A DNA stretch of 64,000 nucleotides, taken from positions 268,872 to 332,871 of the forward strand of contig NZ_FMWD01000005.1 in NCBI RefSeq assembly GCF_900102855.1, read 5' to 3'. Of this stretch, positions 36,663 to 45,761 are shown piece after piece. The DNA comes from Thiohalomonas denitrificans. GTDB lineage: Bacteria; Pseudomonadota; Gammaproteobacteria; Thiohalomonadales; Thiohalomonadaceae. The stretch's first letter is position 1; each line of letters begins with the position of its first letter. Made by a program: the position numbers and the translations under genes. The notes beneath the pieces are model-generated. The model had not been told where the DNA came from and did no database searches. It saw only the letters and a program-made list of their open reading frames with translations.

Positions 36663-36856
36663 ACCGTCTCCCGAATCCCTGGATGTGATGAACAAAGAGT
36701 GCTGGTGGTCATTCCCGCAAACGGGTGTGTGCCGGTGGATTCAACAGTTGTTATGTATAGCTGAAAACAGAGTCCGCTCAAGGTAGCAGCCGCTTGCTCG
36801 AACCTTCCCGTCCTATCCAAGTCCAACGGGAGTTAGCGTGACAGATGGAATATCGC

Positions 36857-37036
36857 CGCGGGGGCGCACCTCCTACCCAGTCATTTGCATCCGTAGGAGG
36901 GGCGCCTCGCCGCGACCAACCTCGGGAATACGGCCACCGCGGGGCGCGCCCCTACCCGGTCATTCGCACCGGTAGGAGGGGCGCCCTCGCCGCGACCAAC
37001 GTTCGGAATTCGGGCACCACGGGTGCGCACCTCCTG
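36857..37036. repeat. Tandem 80-bp repeat, two and a quarter copies
   Basis: The unit begins GCGGGGGCGCACCTCC and contains GTAGGAGGGGCGCC and CGCCGCGACCAAC. Copy starts align at 36861, 36941 and 37021, an exact 80-base period, with the third copy partial. It lies in the 36663-37135 spacer upstream of the unknown membrane protein gene. Not a CRISPR: the copies are contiguous with no spacers. Confidence 0.85.
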
Positions 37037-37135
37037 TCGCGAAATCTGCCGATGCCTGAGAATACCGGCGGCCTCCGGACCCGGTGGCATGGTATGCTGT
37101 CGCGTCCCTTTTCACCGAACCATTTGAGCCCAATT

Positions 37136-39055
37136 ATGAAGCGCACCCCGGGGGGTCGCAGCGACAGCGAAAACGGCGAGGAGCGAATCTCCAACGTCTA
37201 TCTCGAGCGGGAGGGACGGAACCGGATCGACCAGGTGCTTTCGACGGTTGAGGATGCACCGTGGAGCATCTCCCTCGTGCAATTGGCCTGGACCGCAGGC
37301 CCGGTAACCTACATCGCCGCCCAGGGTGGCTACTATCTCGGCTACAACGAATTCCTGCCTCTCGATCGGATGGCCTTCTTCGTCGGCTATACGGTTATCG
37401 CCGGCATCATCGGTATCCTGACCAAGGTCGTTTACGATACCCATGCCAAACGCAAAAAGAGACGACAGGACGAGGCACTGACCACGGTTATCGATCGGCT
37501 GCCGGAGCTGATCTTCGCCGTTCGCAATCTAGCCCTGGAGCAGCTGCCACCGGATCAGCGCAAGCGTGAAGCGGCCTGGCACCTGTTGAAGGAGTTCGAA
37601 CTGGGACCGGTTTCGCTGGCCACGGCGGTGGAGGACCTCACCGGTGACAACCATCTCGCCGAAACGGCCCAGCGAGCCGAGATCTATCGCCGCAACGGCA
37701 TGCGGATCCGGGCCCAGGACCTGCTCGATGAAGAGTGGCCCCTGATCAGCGCTGTACTGGACGAACTCCACACCTCGGCTCCCGCCATGGAAGCGACCCT
37801 GCGCGGGCGGCTGGAGGGGCACGGACCCACCATCAAGATGGGTGTGCCGCGGGATGAACACTTCATCGAGCGCATCCTGGCCGCCATTGCCGAAGACAAT
37901 CTGGCACTGATGACGCTCTATGACGTGGACGAAATCCTGATCCTGGCTTTCGAGCTGTTGAGCGGGCGCGAAATCCCGGTGCTGGCCTTCAACTACCGCG
38001 GATCGTGGCGTCTGGCAAGAGCCACGGACAATCTGGAGCTGGCCCGGACGCACTACCGGCTGGCCCAGGCGCGTGGATACAGCCGGCTCAAGGCCCTCAT
38101 CGGCTATCTGACCGAACGCCATACCGAGCTGGCGGAGGCCGTGGCCGGCCAGCCAACGCCGGTGCTGCTGGAGAAGGCGCAACAGACTTTCGACGCCCTG
38201 CGGGACGAGATCTACGAACTGCGGGTGGATGTGGCCAATGGCAAGATCAGCCAGCTGCCCACGCTGCAGGAGAAGACGGAAACGCTCTCCACCGGTCTGG
38301 AGCTGTACCGCGCCATTCGAGATGCCTACCGGGCGCAGGGCCGTCGCCATGCCGCACTGATCCGTGCCCGCCAGCGCTGGGATTACCTCTCCAACCGGCG
38401 ACCCGATTCGGCAACCGCACTACGGACCGGCCGCGGCCACTATGGCCTTCGAATCGCAGAGCGGATCATCAAGCTCGACGACGAAGACAAGCTGAAGGTG
38501 GCCGAGGCGCTGGCAAAGCCCCTGCGCTCTCTGGACCTGCGCCGCGAACCCCGCACAGTGGTGCGGGCCCAGACCGGCTTCCGGACGCTGACCGTGGAGG
38601 CGGCCAAGGATCTTACGGTAGAAGTTGCGCTGATTCTGCAGCGTTTCATCAATATCGGTTCGCCCGAAGCGCAACGTGCCATCAACGGGTCCAACGCCTC
38701 GCTGCTGGCCAATATCGAGCCCGGCATGAGCGCGGCGTCGAAAGCGGCAATCGGGGCGGCCGTGGCCAAGGAGGTCCGGGCCGATACCGGACGCGCAGCC
38801 GAGCAGCTCGCCTGGGCACTGGTTCGCCACTATCGTATCGAACTGACGGACGAAGCCATCGATTTCCTGCACAAGACCTACGGCGCCAACATCGAAACTC
38901 TCAAAGTACTTGCGGGAACTACCGAGCCCATGCCGTCGATCCCGATCAGCCAGCTTCGCACCCGTCCCCCCTCAATCCCTCCCCTGGAAGAGAGCTGGAC
39001 ACGCCAGATCAACCGCGCACGGCGGCTCCTGGAGCGGCACAATTTTCACATCTGA
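37136..39055 (+). CDS. Unrecognised 639-residue membrane-anchored protein
   Basis: The start is set at ATG 37136 (MKRTPGGRSDSEN); the frame extends upstream through the 80-bp repeats, which I do not regard as coding. Two hydrophobic segments at about residues 42-68 and 80-103 (AFFVGYTVIAGIIGILTKVV) anchor the protein. A long, mostly helical cytoplasmic region of about 530 residues follows, rich in Arg, Glu, Leu and Ala. No nucleotide-binding or catalytic motif was found. It ends ARRLLERHNFHI. It stands alone between the Tad regulator (other strand) and the sugar ABC operon. Function unknown. Confidence 0.75.
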   Translation: MKRTPGGRSDSENGEERISNVYLEREGRNRIDQVLSTVEDAPWSISLVQLAWTAGPVTYIAAQGGYYLGYNEFLPLDRMAFFVGYTVIAGIIGILTKVVYDTHAKRKKRRQDEALTTVIDRLPELIFAVRNLALEQLPPDQRKREAAWHLLKEFELGPVSLATAVEDLTGDNHLAETAQRAEIYRRNGMRIRAQDLLDEEWPLISAVLDELHTSAPAMEATLRGRLEGHGPTIKMGVPRDEHFIERILAAIAEDNLALMTLYDVDEILILAFELLSGREIPVLAFNYRGSWRLARATDNLELARTHYRLAQARGYSRLKALIGYLTERHTELAEAVAGQPTPVLLEKAQQTFDALRDEIYELRVDVANGKISQLPTLQEKTETLSTGLELYRAIRDAYRAQGRRHAALIRARQRWDYLSNRRPDSATALRTGRGHYGLRIAERIIKLDDEDKLKVAEALAKPLRSLDLRREPRTVVRAQTGFRTLTVEAAKDLTVEVALILQRFINIGSPEAQRAINGSNASLLANIEPGMSAASKAAIGAAVAKEVRADTGRAAEQLAWALVRHYRIELTDEAIDFLHKTYGANIETLKVLAGTTEPMPSIPISQLRTRPPSIPPLEESWTRQINRARRLLERHNFHI

Positions 39056-39120
39056 AGCTCCCAATCTTCGCGGGGGCGCGTCACTTGCCGGGCGGCCGGA
39101 ACGCAGGAGTGCGTCCGTCG

Positions 39121-39306
39121 TAAAATGCACCGCTCCGTGGTTCGGCGCATTTGGGCGGAGCCCTCGGCTTCTCCGGTGGCTTCATTAAATGCGTTGCCTT
39201 CGGTGGACCGAGTCGGCTTAAAAGAATGCACCCTACGGGGCCTCAAATTGAAATCGCCGCAAGGGCACCGAAATGCGTAGGGTGCATTCTTCAAATGCAC
39301 CATTTT
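39121..39306. repeat. Dispersed AGAATGCACCCTAC repeat, copy A plus partial
   Basis: 39121-39239 is homologous, in the same orientation, to 43721-43850, sharing TCGGCGCATTTGGGCGG, GCCCTCGGCT and a terminal AAGAATGC(A/G)CCCTAC. A partial inverted end (GTAGGGTGCATTCTTC) follows at 39279. The rest of the 39056-39524 spacer holds no gene I can support. Confidence 0.8.
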
Positions 39307-39524
39307 CCATCCCCGGGCACGCATTATCCAAATTGGAAACCTTCGCGGGAGGCACCCCCGCCGCAAAAACATCCTTCCCCTTGGGTCATCGTCCTGTGCG
39401 GGCTTTCCGGTGGATTGCCGCATTTTCTGCAGACTGTTCGTATAGTTACTGGTTAAGAATGATGTCGTCGCACTAGCATCCGGCATTGGGCTGGCTGCGC
39501 TATTCAGCAGTATCGATAACAGGG

Positions 39525-40802
39525 ATGAAGATGCGGTTAAACAAAATCCTCCGGATGGGTTTACTTCTGCTGTGCCTGAGCCCGGTCGCCTTGGTCGGGG
39601 CGGCGACCGTATCGATTTCCTGCGGTGCGGTTGGAGTCGAACTGGAGGTCTGTCGCGAAGGTGCCGAAGCCTGGTCCGATAAGACCGGTCATGAAATCCG
39701 TATCATCTCGACCCCCAATTCGACGACCGACCGGCTTGCTCTCTACCAGCAACTGCTTGCGGCCGGTTCGGCGGATATCGATGTCTTCCAGATCGACGTC
39801 GTCTGGCCCGGCATCCTGCAGGAGCACTTTATCGATCTCAAACAGCATATCGAACCTGAACGACTGAGGGCCCAGTTCGAGAACGTTGTCGATGCCAACA
39901 GGGTCGACGGCCGTCTGGTTGCACTCCCCTGGTTCGTCGACGCCGGCCTGCTCTATTACCGCAAGGATCTCCTCGACAAACACGGCTTCGAGGTCCCCGA
40001 GACCTGGGAGGCACTGACCCACACCGCCGAAGCGATTCAGAAGGCCGAACGCGCGGCGGGCAATCGAAACCTATGGGGGTTCGTCTGGCAGGGGCGGGCC
40101 TACGAGGGACTCACCTGTAACGCCCTGGAGTGGGTTCACAGCTCAGGCGGCGGCAACATCGTCAACGACCAGGGCGAGGTGATCATCAATAACCCGGCCG
40201 CGGTCGAGGCGATCGACCGGGCCGCCGCCTGGATCGGCACCATTACCCCGTTGGGAGTTCTCAATTATGAAGAGGAGCAGTCGCGGGGCGTTTTCCAATC
40301 CGGGCGCGCGCTTTTCATGCGCAACTGGCCCTATGCATGGTCGCTGGTGAACGGCGGGGACAGCCCGGTGCGCGGCAAGGTCGGAATTACCGCCCTGCCC
40401 CGAGGCAAGGAGGGGGTTCATACGGGAACCCTCGGCGGGTGGCAACTGGCCGTCTCGCGCTATTCCGAAGTTCGCGAAGAGGCTATCGACCTGGTGCGCT
40501 ATCTCAGCAGCCGCGATGAACAGAAACGCCGTGCGATCAGGGCGGGCTACAACCCCACCTGGCCGGACCTCTATGACGATCCGGAAGTGCGAGCCGCCCA
40601 TTCCATTGCTCCAACCCTGCGCAAAGCGCTGGCCGGTGCCGTGGTGCGTCCTTCCGATGTCACCGGTCGCAGCTACAATCAGGTCTCGAATACCTTCTGG
40701 AGCGCGGTGCACGCCACGCTTGCCGGCAAGGGGGATGCCGCCGGCAATCTTGCTTTCCTTGAGCGCCGGCTGAAACGGCTCCGACGCCACAGAGGTTGGT
40801 AG
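39525..40802 (+). CDS. Sugar ABC transporter substrate-binding protein (CUT1)
   Basis: 425 residues with a Sec signal (GLLLLCLSPVALVGA) and an extracellular solute-binding protein family 1 fold. Visible family segments include IDVFQIDVVWPGIL, ALPWFVDAGLLYYRKDLL, QSGRALFMRNWPYAW and GTLGGWQLAVSRYS. The layout is closest to trehalose/maltose-type binders, but the substrate cannot be fixed from sequence. It is the first gene of a four-gene importer; the first permease starts 2 bp after its stop. An alternative start is ATG 39531. Confidence 0.9.
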   Translation: MKMRLNKILRMGLLLLCLSPVALVGAATVSISCGAVGVELEVCREGAEAWSDKTGHEIRIISTPNSTTDRLALYQQLLAAGSADIDVFQIDVVWPGILQEHFIDLKQHIEPERLRAQFENVVDANRVDGRLVALPWFVDAGLLYYRKDLLDKHGFEVPETWEALTHTAEAIQKAERAAGNRNLWGFVWQGRAYEGLTCNALEWVHSSGGGNIVNDQGEVIINNPAAVEAIDRAAAWIGTITPLGVLNYEEEQSRGVFQSGRALFMRNWPYAWSLVNGGDSPVRGKVGITALPRGKEGVHTGTLGGWQLAVSRYSEVREEAIDLVRYLSSRDEQKRRAIRAGYNPTWPDLYDDPEVRAAHSIAPTLRKALAGAVVRPSDVTGRSYNQVSNTFWSAVHATLAGKGDAAGNLAFLERRLKRLRRHRGW

Positions 40803-40804
40803 CT

Positions 40805-41698
40805 ATGGGACCGCTGGCCCGCAAACGCGCCCGTGCTGCCTGGTGGTTTTTGCTCCCCTCGCTCGCTGTGTTGCTGCTGACGGCAGGCTGGCCGTTGCTG
40901 CGTACCGTCGGCTTCGGTTTTACCGACGCCTACCTGGGGAATCTGGAAAACTACTCTTTTGTCGGGCTGGACAACTTCATTCTTCTTTACCAGGACCCGT
41001 TCTGGTGGCAATCGGTACGAAACACGCTGTTCTTCACCATTACTTCGGTATCCCTGGAATTGGTCCTGGGGCTCACCATTGCATTAATCCTCAATGTCGC
41101 CCTGCCCGGCCGGGGCCTGATGCGGGCGGCGGTGCTCATTCCCTGGGCGATCCCCACCATCGTCTCCGCTCGCATGTGGCAGTGGATGTACAACGATCTC
41201 TACGGCGTTTTCAATCAGATGCTGATGGGAGTGGGCGTGATCGCCGAACCGATCGCCTGGACCGCCGATCCGGCGCTCTCGCTCTGGTCGGTGGTTGCGG
41301 TCGACGTCTGGAAGACCACGCCGTTTGTGGCATTGCTCGCCCTGGCGGCCCTGCAGCTGGTGCCCGGGGAGCTCTATGAGGCGGCCCGGGTTGACGGGGT
41401 TCATCCGGTGAAGATTTTCTTTCGTATCACTCTGCCGCTCATCATGCCGGCGCTGCTGGTGGCGATGGTATTCCGCATGCTGGATGCCCTGCGCATCTTC
41501 GATTTGATCTACATTCTGACCTCGGGCAGCCCATCCACCATGTCCATGTCGGTTTATGCCCGCCGGCATCTGGTGGAGTTCCAGGACGTGGGCTACGGTT
41601 CCGCCGCCTCGACCTTTCTGTTTGCACTGGTCGCGCTGATCACCGCCATTGTTCTGACGCTCGGGCGCAGCCACCTCGCGCGGGAGGTGCGCCGATGA
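40805..41698 (+). CDS. Sugar ABC transporter permease (MalF/UgpA type)
   Basis: 297 residues, six membrane helices. The MetI-type EAA loop, contacting the ATPase, reads YEAARVDGVHPVKIFFRITLP. The preferred start is ATG 40805 (MGPLARKR), with GAGG 9 nt upstream. The stop overlaps the next permease (ATGA at 41695). First of a heteromeric permease pair. Confidence 0.93.
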   Translation: MGPLARKRARAAWWFLLPSLAVLLLTAGWPLLRTVGFGFTDAYLGNLENYSFVGLDNFILLYQDPFWWQSVRNTLFFTITSVSLELVLGLTIALILNVALPGRGLMRAAVLIPWAIPTIVSARMWQWMYNDLYGVFNQMLMGVGVIAEPIAWTADPALSLWSVVAVDVWKTTPFVALLALAALQLVPGELYEAARVDGVHPVKIFFRITLPLIMPALLVAMVFRMLDALRIFDLIYILTSGSPSTMSMSVYARRHLVEFQDVGYGSAASTFLFALVALITAIVLTLGRSHLAREVRR

Positions 41699-42534
41699 GG
41701 CTCAGCCGCGCACGTTTGCTCAAACGCATCCTCTTCTACCTGCTGATAACCGTTATCCTCATCTACACGCTGTTTCCTTTCTACTGGGCAGTGGTTTCGT
41801 CACTGAAAAGCGGCAGCGCCCTGTTCGAGGCCCATCCTCTACCTATCGACCCGGCCTGGAGCAATTACACAGCCGTTTTCCAGGAGCAACCCTTCGGCCG
41901 CAACATTCTCAATTCCGTACTGGTATCAACGGCAACGGTTGCCCTCTCACTTATGCTGGCGGTCACTGCCGCCTATGCCTTCGGACGTATCTCCTTCCGT
42001 GGCCGGCTACCCCTGCTATTGACGTTCCTCGGAGTGTCGATGTTTCCACAAGTGGCCGTATTATCCGGCATGTTCGAATTGATTCGGATGCTTGGCCTCT
42101 ACAACAATCTGCTCGGCCTGGTCGTCTCCTACATGATTATCACCCTGCCCTTCACCGTCTGGGTGTTGACCACCTTTATGCGGGAGCTACCGAAAGAGCT
42201 CGAAGAAGCCGCCCTGGTCGATGGAGCCACGCACTGGCAAGTGGTTACACGCATCTTTCTGCCCCTCATGGGACCGGCGCTGGTCAGCACGGGTCTGCTC
42301 GCCTTTATCACGGCCTGGAACGAGTTTCTTTTTGCCCTGACTTTCACCCTGACTAGCGAAATGCGCACTGTTCCGGTGGCCATTGCCCTCATCAGCGGCG
42401 CCAGCGCCTACGAATTACCCTGGGGCCGGATCATGGCGGCCAGTGTAATCGTCACCGTGCCCCTGGTACTGCTTGTGTTGATTTTCCAGCGCAAGATCGT
42501 CGCGGGACTGACAACCGGGGCCGTCAAGGGATAA
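41695..42534 (+). CDS. Sugar ABC transporter permease (MalG/UgpE type)
   Basis: 279 residues, six membrane helices. The EAA loop reads LEEAALVDGATHWQVVTRIF. It has the MalG-like N-terminal FPFYWAVVSSLKSG. It overlaps the first permease by 4 bases. The ATPase gene starts 78 bp further on. Confidence 0.93.
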   Translation: MRLSRARLLKRILFYLLITVILIYTLFPFYWAVVSSLKSGSALFEAHPLPIDPAWSNYTAVFQEQPFGRNILNSVLVSTATVALSLMLAVTAAYAFGRISFRGRLPLLLTFLGVSMFPQVAVLSGMFELIRMLGLYNNLLGLVVSYMIITLPFTVWVLTTFMRELPKELEEAALVDGATHWQVVTRIFLPLMGPALVSTGLLAFITAWNEFLFALTFTLTSEMRTVPVAIALISGASAYELPWGRIMAASVIVTVPLVLLVLIFQRKIVAGLTTGAVKG

Positions 42535-42612
42535 CGATCACCCCAGCGGAAAACAGGCATTTATTCACGCTGTTCCGTGTAGTAGATAGCCACCCATTCG
42601 ACTGAGATTGAT

Positions 42613-43629
42613 ATGGCATCCGTAGATCTCGAAAACGTCACCAAACGCTTCGGCCGCACCGAGGTCATCAAGGGCATCGATCTTACGATTGAAAACGGCC
42701 GATTGACGGTCTTCGTCGGCCCTTCGGGTTGCGGCAAATCAACGCTACTGAGGCTGATTGCCGGATTGGAAGAGGTGACATCCGGTAAGATCCACATCGG
42801 TGATGAAAACGTTACGGATTGGCCGCCCGCGGAGAGGGGAGTGGCCATGGTTTTCCAGTCCTATGCGCTTTACCCACACATGAAGGTCTTCGATAACATG
42901 GCCTTCGGGCTGAAAATCTCCCGAACCAAACGTAACGAAATCGAAGAGAGAGTCCGGCACGCAGCCCGCATACTTCGCATAGAACCGCTACTGAACCACA
43001 AACCAGGCGAGCTTTCCGGCGGCCAGCGCCAACGCGTGGCCATCGGTCGAGCCATCGTGCGGGAGCCGAAGGTTTTCCTGTTCGACGAACCGCTGTCCAA
43101 TCTGGATGCCTCCCTGCGGGTGCAGATGCGACTGGAACTGGCGTCGCTTCAGCGTGAACTCGATGCGACCATGGTGTATGTCACCCACGATCAGACCGAA
43201 GCGATGACCCTGGGCCATACCATCGTGGTGCTGAACGAAGGACGGGTAGAACAGGTGGGCACGCCACTGGAGGTTTACCGAAACCCGGCCAATCGTTTTG
43301 TGGCCGGCTTCATCGGTTCGCCGGAGATGAATTTCCTGGAACTCGAAGAAAAATTGCCAATTCCGAAGCCACCTTTACCCGAGGCCGTCACGCTGGGCAT
43401 CCGGCCGGAGCATGTCATCCTGGGAGACGGTCCGCTCCAGGGAAAAATCACCCTCGTCGAACGACTCGGCAGTGAAAGCTTTCTGCACCTCGAACTGCCC
43501 GGGGAAGAGAGAGTAACGGCACGCGCTTCGGGAGATTTGTCAGCCAGGCCCGGCGACACCATGGCAATGGAGTTTCCTTCCGAACACCTTCACTTTTTCG
43601 ATGACGACGGCCGAACGATCCAGGCATAG
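42613..43629 (+). CDS. Sugar ABC transporter ATPase (MalK/UgpC type)
   Basis: 338 residues. Walker A GPSGCGKST, Q-loop AMVFQSYALYPHM, signature LSGGQRQRVAIGRA, Walker B VFLFDEPLSNLD and the His switch VYVTHDQTEAM. A C-terminal TOBE-type domain (GIRPEHVILGDG) marks the MalK/UgpC/MsmK group, which energises CUT1 importers. Its stop codon TAG lies inside the first bases of a dispersed palindromic repeat, so the gene's last codons may have been set by that insertion. Confidence 0.95.
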   Translation: MASVDLENVTKRFGRTEVIKGIDLTIENGRLTVFVGPSGCGKSTLLRLIAGLEEVTSGKIHIGDENVTDWPPAERGVAMVFQSYALYPHMKVFDNMAFGLKISRTKRNEIEERVRHAARILRIEPLLNHKPGELSGGQRQRVAIGRAIVREPKVFLFDEPLSNLDASLRVQMRLELASLQRELDATMVYVTHDQTEAMTLGHTIVVLNEGRVEQVGTPLEVYRNPANRFVAGFIGSPEMNFLELEEKLPIPKPPLPEAVTLGIRPEHVILGDGPLQGKITLVERLGSESFLHLELPGEERVTARASGDLSARPGDTMAMEFPSEHLHFFDDDGRTIQA

Positions 43630-43702
43630 GGTGGATAAGCGGAGCGCATCCGCCTCTCCCAGCTGATTATTGGCGGATGCGCAGACACTTATCCGCCCTA
43701 CG
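43627..43702. repeat. Dispersed palindromic repeat overlapping a stop codon
   Basis: Arms TAGGGTGGATAAGCGGAGCG and CTTATCCGCCCTA. It belongs to the family also seen at 11173 and 22343. Its first three bases are the stop codon of the sugar ABC ATPase gene. Confidence 0.88.
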
Positions 43703-43720
43703 AATGGTGCTTGTGAGACC

Positions 43721-43850
43721 TAGGGTGCTTTCTTCAAACGCACCATTCCGTGGGTCGGCGCATTTGGGCGGTGCCCTCGGCTCCGAGGGTGGGATTCATA
43801 AACGGTGTGGCTTTCGGTTGACCGGGTCGGCTCGAAAGAATGCGCCCTAC
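43721..43850. repeat. Dispersed AGAATGCACCCTAC repeat, copy B
   Basis: Same-orientation relative of 39121-39239. It begins TAGGGTGCTTTCTTC and ends GAAAGAATGCGCCCTAC, so its ends form an imperfect inverted repeat. It reaches the 3' end of the isoaspartyl peptidase gene. Confidence 0.8.
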
Positions 43851-44776
43851 GTGGTCATTCGGACCTCGATTGCGGGGCTGCCTTCCCTGACCCACGCGTG
43901 GGGCATCGCCGGAGTCAGGTGATGGATCCCGAAATCACCTTCAGAATCCAGGGCAATCACACCGACATCCTCCCCTACACACTTGCCCATCTCCCTGAGC
44001 ACTCGTTCAACCGCCTTGTTTGCCGGGTGCCCGTTCCAGATGTCATCGCAGATCACCTTGGCAGTGAGGAAGCGCATCATCAGTTCACCGCGTCCGGTTG
44101 CCGAAACGGCCGCGTGGGGGGTCGCGTAATTGCCCGCACCAGGGAGCGGTGAATCACCAATGCGGCCCGGAAGCTTCAGCGTCACTCCGCCGGTCGATGT
44201 ACCCGCGGCGAGTTCGCCCTGACGGTCCAGAGCGACGGCGCCCACGGTGCCCATGTCATCCTCACGGGGCCATGTCGAAAGCAAGGTGTGGAGCGCAGCC
44301 ACTTTGTCATCACCCTGTTTTGCCTCCAGGTCCTCCCGGTGGCGCTGCCAGTTTTTGCGCCGTTGCAGTGTGACCGGATCGTAATCGGCAAAGCCGACAG
44401 CCCTCGCGAAACGAAGTGCGCCACTTCCACCAAGCAGGACATGATCCGTCATCTCCATGACCTTGCGTGCGACCAGGATCGGATTTCGAACCCGCCTCAA
44501 GGCCGCCACGCCGCCGGTGCGCAGCCCACTCCCCACCATAATGCCGGCGTCCATCTCGGCATCACCGTCGAAATTGAGCACTGAGCCAGTTCCGGCGTTG
44601 AACAGGGGATCATCCTCGAAGACCCGCACCGCCTCGGTAACTGCATCCAATGCGCTTCCACCTTTTTCCAGGATTTGTCGGCCCACTTCCGCCGCCTGTT
44701 CGACACCGGCCAACGCAGGCTTCCGGGGCGTATGGCTCCAACTCCCGGCCCCGCCGTGAACCGCGATTGCATACAT
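43847..44776 (-). CDS. iaaA: Isoaspartyl peptidase / L-asparaginase (Ntn hydrolase)
   Basis: 309 residues. The N-terminal IAVHGGAGSW motif and the autocleavage site before the nucleophile Thr in GTVGAVALD identify the plant-type asparaginase (T2) family. The family motif GTSTGGVTLKLPGRIGDSP follows. The precursor self-cleaves into two chains and removes isoaspartyl residues or hydrolyses asparagine in the cytoplasm. The start at 44776 (MYAIAVHGG) is favoured over an upstream GTG. Its 3' end abuts a dispersed repeat. Confidence 0.93.
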   Translation of the reverse strand: MYAIAVHGGAGSWSHTPRKPALAGVEQAAEVGRQILEKGGSALDAVTEAVRVFEDDPLFNAGTGSVLNFDGDAEMDAGIMVGSGLRTGGVAALRRVRNPILVARKVMEMTDHVLLGGSGALRFARAVGFADYDPVTLQRRKNWQRHREDLEAKQGDDKVAALHTLLSTWPREDDMGTVGAVALDRQGELAAGTSTGGVTLKLPGRIGDSPLPGAGNYATPHAAVSATGRGELMMRFLTAKVICDDIWNGHPANKAVERVLREMGKCVGEDVGVIALDSEGDFGIHHLTPAMPHAWVREGSPAIEVRMTT

Positions 44777-44827
44777 GCTCTTCACCCTATCCGCGAATCA
44801 CTGCGCATTTGATCCTGACAATTCCCA

Positions 44828-45277
44828 TCAGGGCCTCAATCGCCGCTCGCGAAGCTGCTCCTTGCGCACGATCCGAACCAGATCACTGACCTGCTCAGCA
44901 AGCACTTCCAGGATATCGTCCACAGCCAGCAGCCCCACCAGCACGTTCCGCTGATTGACTACCGGGGCGCGCCGGACACCTTGTTCGGACATTCGGTTCG
45001 AGGCGTCGACAAGGTCTTCCTCCTCATGGAGAACCAGCAAATCCCGGCTCATGATATCGCCGACGGTGACCTTTTCCGGTTCAACGTTCTCTGCCATCAG
45101 TTCGATGACGATATCGCGGTCCGTAATCATACCGATTGGCCGGCGACCATCCGGATCCTCCTTGACCACGACGAGGTCGCCAACGTGATACTTGCGCATC
45201 AGCCACACCGCTTCCCGCGGGCTTTCGTCCGGTTTGATCACAATCACTTCCCGGTTGCACCACTCACCCACCGACAT
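44828..45277 (-). CDS. CBS-pair domain protein
   Basis: 149 residues made of two CBS motifs: the first runs from SVGEWCNREVIVIKPDESPR to RPIGMITDRDIVIEL, the second from VGDIMSRDLLVLHEEED to VNQRNVLVGLLAVDDIL. Such pairs bind adenosyl ligands and act as energy sensors. The start at 45277 is supported by GGAGG 9 nt upstream. It lies 51 bp upstream of the isoaspartyl peptidase gene on the same strand; a functional link is not evident. Confidence 0.88.
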   Translation of the reverse strand: MSVGEWCNREVIVIKPDESPREAVWLMRKYHVGDLVVVKEDPDGRRPIGMITDRDIVIELMAENVEPEKVTVGDIMSRDLLVLHEEEDLVDASNRMSEQGVRRAPVVNQRNVLVGLLAVDDILEVLAEQVSDLVRIVRKEQLRERRLRP

Positions 45278-45385
45278 CACTCGGTTCCTCCATACCATAC
45301 GTACCCATACCGATGACCTTAGACCTTATATGGTCCGAACGGTGTCGTTGTTCACTTTTTGTCTGGAAAGGCTTTGATCAAACGC

Positions 45386-45711
45386 TAGTGTACTGTTGCA
45401 TGCTTGGCGGTTCTTTCAGCGAGTCGCTGGCCGGCCAGCTGCAAGGCGCGTTTCGCAGGGAATGGCGTGCCCTTTGCAAGAAATGCAACGCCGCAGATGG
45501 CCGGCCAGCGGCTCGCCCGAAGGGAGCCCCCAAAAGCCATGACGGCGTTGCAGACTCCATCCCTGGAGTCCTCCGTTCGGGCCAGCCTTTGGCTCCGCTC
45601 CCGGCGGATTCGTGCAGCGCTTGACAAGGGAATCACCATTGCCTGCGCGCTGCGCTTGTCCGGAGGTTTTTGGGGCTCTGAAAGTATCGCCAAGCATGCA
45701 ACAGTACACTA
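45386..45711. mobile_element. 326-bp MITE-like element with perfect 24-bp terminal inverted repeats
   Basis: The ends 45386-45409 and 45688-45711 are exact reverse complements over 24 bp (starting TAGTGTACTGTTGCATGC). The outermost TA on each side could be a duplicated TA target, as for IS630/mariner-type transposons. Inside are further inverted segments (GGCCGGCCAG copies near 45430 and 45500). No transposase frame is present, so it would need a transposase in trans. Confidence 0.85.
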
Positions 45712-45761
45712 TCTTGTCGTGTAAAGACGCGTTGCGTCCCGCTTAACGCAGGAGGTGTAGC

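Noticed and set aside
36857..37036. CRISPR-like array upstream of the unknown membrane protein
   Set aside because: The 80-bp copies are contiguous without unique spacers, and no cas gene is present.
36845..37135. N-terminal extension of the 639-residue protein through the tandem repeats
   Set aside because: The extension is encoded by non-coding-looking 80-bp repeats; the ATG at 37136 gives a natural start.
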